64,000 nt of DNA, taken from positions 496,001-560,000 of the forward strand of contig KV748183.1 in the NCBI GenBank assembly GCA_001692895.1. Direction: 5' to 3'. The notes below the pieces were generated by a model. The model made no database searches, was not told the origin of the DNA, and saw only the letters and a program-made list of their open reading frames with translations. The stretch is from Cenococcum geophilum 1.58. Taxonomy: Eukaryota > Ascomycota > Dothideomycetes > Gloniales > Gloniaceae. Shown here piece by piece: positions 58,545-64,000 of this stretch; position 1 is the first letter of the stretch; the number at the start of each line of letters is the position of its first letter. Both the position numbers and the translations under genes were made by a program.

Positions 58545-61500
58545 AATGGCACCTTTTCTACTAAAAACCACCTAGTAACCACTAGTCTGCTTCTCTCGTC
58601 ACATTTACTACTAAATTCCATTAGTGCTCTACTAGATTCTACCCTTTATCCTATTTTCTACTAGATTCTATTAACACTCTACCAGTTTCCATTTCTTATC
58701 TTACTTACTACTAAACCCTATAGGTGCTCTACCCGTTTTAACTTCTTATATCATTCTCTACTAGATTCTACTAACCTTCTATCCGTCTTAACCTTTTATA
58801 TCATTCTCCGCCGGATTCTATTAGTACTCTACTAGCCTCTATTTCTCGTTATATCTTCTACTATATTCTACTAGTCTTATGCCAACTTTTACTATACTTT
58901 ATAATACCTACCAGCTTCGTTAGCTTTTAATTAATTTCTATCTTATTTAATCTTATTAATTGGTTTTATGCTAGGTAGCTAATAGTTTCTACTTTACTAC
59001 TTACCCTCTACTACGCCAACCTCTTTCTACTATATTCTACTTTGGGTTAAGGTTTCTATTATATTCCATTTATATATATATACGTATAAGTCTACTTTAT
59101 ACCTTAATCTTATTTACTTACTAGCCTTATGTAACTAATTTTAGTAAAGTTACCTATTATTTAATATTTGCTTATACTCTTGCCTTACCTTTACCTTTAC
59201 CTAAACTCTATTTAATTTATAATTTCGGATTAATCTAAGCAGGTATATATAGATAGAATCCTCTAACGTGTTATTCCTATAAGTATATACTTAACAACTA
59301 ACTTACTTATTCCCATTAGTTCTATAAATTTATCTCTTTAGGCTGTGGCTAGCTTTATAATTCTTTTATATTTAATATAACCATAAGTATAAAACTACTA
59401 AGCTATATCCTTAAACTAAACCTAAAAAAGCAATGGGGCGTAAAATAGAGGGATGATTGGCAGCCCATTAAAGGAAAGGCTAAGGAATGGCGTTAAAGTA
59501 TAATCTAAGAGATATTTAATATAGAAGAAGAACCGGATAATTTTCTTACCCTAAAAGCAGATATTATAAAGTGCTTTATAAATTACTTTCCTAACAAATA
59601 ATGGCCTTTAAAATGTACTATAACTAAGAAGCGTTAGTATGGGTAAGAAATTCTTATACCGGTTATTACTAAATAGGGACCGGCTTTTAATATACCAATT
59701 TATTACCTAAGCTTCTTTAACCTTCTCTATAGCCTTATTAAACTTAATATTAAGCAAGCTACCGCTAAAATAAAAAATAAGGATGGCGTTCCCTTAGCAC
59801 TAACGCCTAAGAAGTTAACGCCCTTACGCGAACTAGTTAACCTCTTAAACCCTTCTCCTAATACTCTAATGCTTGGTTTAGATAATACTAATAACAGCCC
59901 TGCCTTGCCGACCCTAGAGTTAAGCACTCCTATTAGATACTAATTATTACATAAGCCTACTGCACGGAGAGATACGTTGGGCTATTACTTTGCTAATACG
60001 GCCTTATTATAAATAAGCCTCTCTATCCCCGCTAAACCGCTAAAGTATAACGAATATTATGTAATAATAGTTATATAAAAGAATAGAAAGGACCTTAATA
60101 CAGTTACTTTGTCTTAATTCTAGCGCGATAGTGCTAAAGAACCCGTAACTTTCGCACAGTTTAACTATAACAAACTTCTCGCTCGTCTCTGCGCTAAGGG
60201 TATTGTTAATCTTAAGTCGGAAACGTTGGCACTTAAAAACGGCAGGTCTATATTTAGCGGCAAGTAGGTATCCCTATACTTCGAAATGTTTATACTTTTA
60301 ATAGCGGCGTATAATAAAAGTCATTATCCGCTTATTTTTAACGTTATACTAGCTCTGCACCTCTAGTAGAGTAAATATTAAGCGGTTTTAAAACCTTCGA
60401 CTAATAGTACTGATTACCCCTCTACTAATAAGGATAATGCTAGCGACGCAGTACGTCCTGGTTGAATAGGCAAACTTATTACTAATTTGCTTGTTAATAA
60501 GGAAACGGCAGCTATAAGGCTTAATAGAAGTACTGCTTTATTGGAAGCTTTTATTAAGCGCTCGGCGTGCAAGAGCACCGCTATTTACTTCTTAGGAGAT
60601 AACGCCCGCTAAATTAAACTAGCAACTATTCTAAAGGAAGATAGTAAGGAAGAGAAGGATAATAATACCACTAAATTAAAAGATAATATATTTAATACGC
60701 CTATTACTCTAGAGGAATATATAAACCTTACCGCTAAGGCAGTAGAAGAAGGCGAAGATAGGTTACACTTTTAAGTGGTTAACCTTACGGCCGGCCTTAC
60801 TAATAAAGAGGCAGCGGCATTGCTAGACTGTAACTTTGCAATAGAATTAGAGGATCGCGTTTTACTAGTTAATAAGATATTTAATAAGATAAAGGGTAAG
60901 AACGCCAAAACCGAACATCTAATAAAAGAAAATTAGTCTTTAATGTGTACCGTTTTTAAACGAGATAAAAACAATTTTAAGATATAAGTCACTTTACTAG
61001 GGTTTAAGCATACACTTTATCTCTACCAGGTCTTACTAATCACTTAGTGCTTTATACAGCATCGTGATTTTTTTAGTAGAATTATTAGTGATGAACAAAG
61101 CCTCGGCAAAACCTACTCTGCACTACTTCTTACTACCTTTAATTACCTACTAGTATAGAATGCCCGCGATATTAAGAATAATAGAAAGGATAATACACTA
61201 TAGCGCAGACATCGCGCGGGTAGGGAATCCGGCCCTTATCTATCTGCAGAGTATTAGCCTATCTAATACTGGTGTAAAGTAGGTAGTAGTACCGCAAAGC
61301 TGCTATACCGTCTAGGCCCCAGTCTTGTTATTACTCCTATACTACTACTACAAAATTAGATAGAAGAGTTTAATAACCTCTTTAACGGTAATCTGATAGG
61401 GCCTTATCTAGCAATAATTTTACTAATAGAATATACTTCTGCGCTATCTGCGCAAAGGCCTAGTTATAGAAGAAATATAACCAAGCTAAGAACTGTAAAA

Positions 61501-63250
61501 GCTGTTACTATAATAGGTAATAAAGATATCTACTTAGGGCACTCTAATTAAACGCAATATATAGTTCTAACTATATCCGGATCCGTTAAGGGCCAGATCC
61601 TTAATATAGTTGGGTATTTTAAAGATATTAAAAAAGAGTACAAATTGCCTAGAATTTAGAAAGTCTTTATTAAGTTAACAAAGCGGCTAATACCTAATAT
61701 TTATTATATCTCGTGGGCGATAGTGGTCATTAATAAACTTTATTTAATTAAAAATAAAAAGTCTTATTTCTATAAGACCACTCTTTATAGGCTTTATAGG
61801 TAACTAATACTATAGGCTATATCCGGAACTCTGTTTAAAAAAGGCCTGGCCGACTTAGGAATGTATATTAAGTTCCTATAATAAAACTAGAAGATAAACA
61901 TTAACCCTTTAAATGAAATTAAATTATCCTATAATATTTGCTCCGAAGAGAATCTATAAAATATTTAGCTCGCGTTTAACGCACTCTAGAGATAGCAGAC
62001 TGCTAAGGGTAGGGATTATATTATATTAACTTCGGAGTTAGTAAACGTTTAGGCTTAAGTTAATAAATTCGGTCTAGTTTTAAAGGTAATTATAATTCGT
62101 CAGACTGGTAATTCCCTTAGTTTAAATAGTAAGCCACTTATTAAACTGCCGAAACTTAACTATAATAATTAGTTAAACTACGTCCTACCTAACTGGGTTT
62201 AACAAGACAAGGTTATTAAGGATGTTAAAGCCTTTATTAACAATCTTAGAGTAGTGCTGCGGTTAAAATGGGAAAAGTAGAGGTAAGAATAGGAACGAAA
62301 ACATCCTGGCTAATGTTATCCTATTAGATAGGCTATAGGTCGTTTTAAGGCATTATAATACTAAATGAGACCAATATACTCCTTCCTAGGTCTAATGAAG
62401 ATCAAAAAGGAGTTTAATAGAGGCTGGAACTTACAGAATTTGGATAAAAAGGGCTAGTTTGATAATAATAGCAGCGACTCGCTAATAAAACGCCATATTA
62501 ATATATTATACGACACTAGCGTAAAGCTCCATTACCTTAATAAAGTTTTAAACAAGATATACGTAAATAACTAGGCAATTATCTAAAACCCTACGGACTA
62601 GGACGGTAAGAAGAAGAAAAAAGATAAGATTGTTATTATATCTTGTTTTCCTATATATACCCTAATTATATATAAATAGGCGCGAAAGTTCTATCTAGAG
62701 TTCTATATTGCCATTTATAGGTCTTATTAAAGTCTAAAACACTAATAGGAAATTATCTATAGCTATTAAGAAACAATAACTGTTTCTAGTAATAAGGTTA
62801 TTTATCTGGTCTCGGCCGAAATGGATATCATTATTAGAACAATAGGAACTATTGGCATAGGCCATACCTTATACTACGGCAGACGTATTATACTCCTTAA
62901 ATTACAGCACTTATTAATATATAAAGAGCAAGCTATAAAGTGAGCTTACCGCTTAGAGCAAGATTGTAAGGTAATTGCGAATCGTATAGTTAACAAGGAT
63001 ATAATATTAGAAGCTATCCTTAGTAACAAGACTATATTACGTAAATTTATTGCTAGTATTATATAGCTATTAACCGCTGACAATAAACGGGACGCTGCTA
63101 ATTTTACTAGTAAACTCTATAAAAATAAACGCGTGGCTAAAAAGTTTAAGGTTACTAATAAGAAGAGATATAAGGGTAAAGAGCGCGTAGAGGAGCAGAA
63201 CTTCTATAATAATAATAATATGATTATTTAAACAATAGTATAGTTGCTAT
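58545..63250 (+). mobile_element. Helicase repeat unit, copy 2
   Basis: Same order as copy 1: pyrimidine-rich leader (58600-58960), GTGTTATTCCTATAAGTATA (59269-59288), then the helicase frame. It diverges from copy 1 mainly by transitions with a few insertions. Copy 2 is generally better preserved, for example at motif I and the helicase-C motifs. It ends near 63250. Between 63251 and 63485 there is AT-rich DNA without a recognised gene, including CTATTACTTAGAGGTTCTG (63401-63419), which resembles the left edge of the 12-bp minisatellite at 29798-29817. Confidence 0.7.
59400..63200 (+). pseudogene. SNF2-type helicase remnant, copy 2
   Basis: An ATP-driven chromatin-remodelling or DNA translocase fold by motif order. 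The N-terminal part (59440-59940) is in frame 2; from about 60420 to 63190 everything is in frame 1, about 920 codons. Motif I: SDEQSLGKTYSALL at 61087-61128 (G to S at one site). Motif Ia: PSLVITPILLLQN-stop-IEEF from 61318. Motif II: INKLYLIKNKKS at 61729-61764, where D-E-x-H is N-K-L-Y. Motif III: AISGTLFKKGLADL at 61816. Helicase-C: SCFPIYTLIIYK near 62640, ending with stop-AYRLEQ at 62941-62958, the R-A-Y-R-x-G-Q motif VI with CGA to TGA and Gly to Glu, then RIVNKD. Both catalytic motifs are broken, so it is inactive. Confidence 0.78.
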
Positions 63251-63489
63251 AGGTAGGGTAGTTATAAAGGTTATATTTCAGCTTAGGTGGTTTAGTTAGG
63301 CGTATATCCTTTCTATATATATATAAGGCCTAAGTATAAATAAGGAAGTAGCGTCTATCTTATTATTAGCAAATTACTACTTCCTATTCTAGGGCTATTA
63401 CTTAGAGGTTCTGTGTTTGTGGGTTAGTTTTAATAGTAGAGTTCTATATTTAGGTAGGGAGTCTATTTAATAACTTTTTACTTATATCT

Positions 63490-64000
63490 AGTATACCGTA
63501 AAAGTTACTTTATTCCACTCCTTTAAAGGTAAAAGGGTAATGCACTTTCTACTACTCTCTACTAGCATTAACTATACTGTAGAATCTACTATATTCTATA
63601 TCCCTAGAGGTAAAAGGATAATCTACTTTCTATTACTCTCTACTAGCATCTACTATACCATAAAATCCACTATATTCTATATTCCTAGAGGTAGGAGGAT
63701 AATCTACTTTTTATTGCTCTTTACTAGCGTCTACTATATTATAGAATTTACTATATTCCACATCTTTAGATATAAGGGGATAGTACGCTTTCTATTACTC
63801 CCTACTACCCTTTACCGCACTATAGGGTCCACTATACTCTACCTCTTTAGATATAACATGGGGATACTCTTTCTACTACCCTCTACTCCCCCCCACCGCA
63901 CTGCAGAATTTACTATATTCTACCTCTTTAGATATAATATAGGGATGCTATTTCTACTACCCTTTACTATCCTCTATTGTACTATAGAATCTACTATATT
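63490..64000 (-). repeat. 81-bp minisatellite after helicase copy 2, runs off the window
   Basis: At least six units with the same sequence and orientation as the right array at 55396-56790 (ATTCTATATCCCTAGAGGTA, then CTCTTTAGATATAA variants). The array continues past base 64000. Confidence 0.9.

Noticed and set aside
59727-59927. Minus-strand open frame of 66 codons
   Set aside because: It is antisense to the N-terminal part of the helicase gene, which reads continuously on the + strand and is conserved between the two copies.
49345-63250. The duplicated unit as a Starship or a RecQ-type telomere-linked helicase
   Set aside because: No tyrosine recombinase (DUF3435) was seen, and the motif order with SGT-x-FQKG-like and RAYRxGQ-like blocks fits SNF2, not RecQ. 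No telomere repeat is in the window.
1-64000. Mitochondrial DNA, suggested by AT-richness
   Set aside because: LTR retrotransposons with chromodomains, Copia and Plavaka-like elements are nuclear, and no mitochondrial genes are present.

Overview
This window looks like gene-free, AT-rich heterochromatin from a filamentous ascomycete (Pezizomycotina). It is packed with nested transposable elements broken by repeat-induced point mutation (RIP). The evidence for RIP is in the sequence. Coding frames of retrotransposon proteins can be followed for kilobases, but Gln and Trp codons are replaced by TAA/TAG, Asp by Asn, His and Cys by Tyr, and Gly by Ser or Arg. Paired LTRs of the same element differ almost only by C-T and G-A transitions. 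I found no intact host gene, tRNA or rRNA. Species cannot be named from the sequence; the element families (chromodomain Gypsy, Copia, Plavaka-like transposases) fit Dothideomycetes or other Pezizomycotina.

Layout, left third (1-28.4 kb): a nest of Ty3/Gypsy elements on the + strand. Gypsy-1 (1-6773, 5' LTR off-window) sits inside the pol gene of Gypsy-B, whose RNase H, integrase, chromodomain and 3' LTR start resume at 6774-9257. Next to it lies Gypsy-A, which has been split twice. Gypsy-2 (9258-15620, 193-bp LTRs, target duplication TGTAG/TGCAG) landed in its gag. Gypsy-3 (16909-27556, 280/276-bp LTRs, target duplication CTAC) landed between its protease and reverse transcriptase. Gypsy-A ends at about 28415, where its reverse transcriptase breaks off. 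Gypsy-3 is unusually long because about 2.9 kb between pol and the 3' LTR is a second reading frame, which may be a 2-oxoglutarate/Fe(II)-dioxygenase-like protein.

Middle (28.4-49.1 kb): a block of minisatellites (9-, 12-, 18-, 20- and about 20-bp units) that, unlike the transposons, keep many CpA/TpG dinucleotides. Then come a minus-strand Gypsy fragment (Gypsy-D, 34620 to 31745), a 30-bp palindromic minisatellite, a nearly complete Copia element (36427-42305, 112-bp LTRs), and two minus-strand Plavaka-like DNA transposase pseudogenes (44110-42306 and 49060-46040), separated by further minisatellites.

Right (49.3-64 kb): a unit of about 4.5-4.7 kb is present twice (49345-53830 and 58545-63250). 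It carries a pyrimidine-rich leader and a degraded SNF2-type helicase gene. Between the copies lie a small foldback element (53882-54029), a large inverted repeat with a 98-bp centre (arms 54870-55082 and 55181-55395) flanked on both sides by the same 81-bp minisatellite in opposite orientation, and a coiled-coil gene fragment. The same minisatellite reappears after copy 2 and runs off the window. The pairing of a helicase with minisatellites and palindromes recalls subtelomeric repeat units, but nothing telomeric is visible here.
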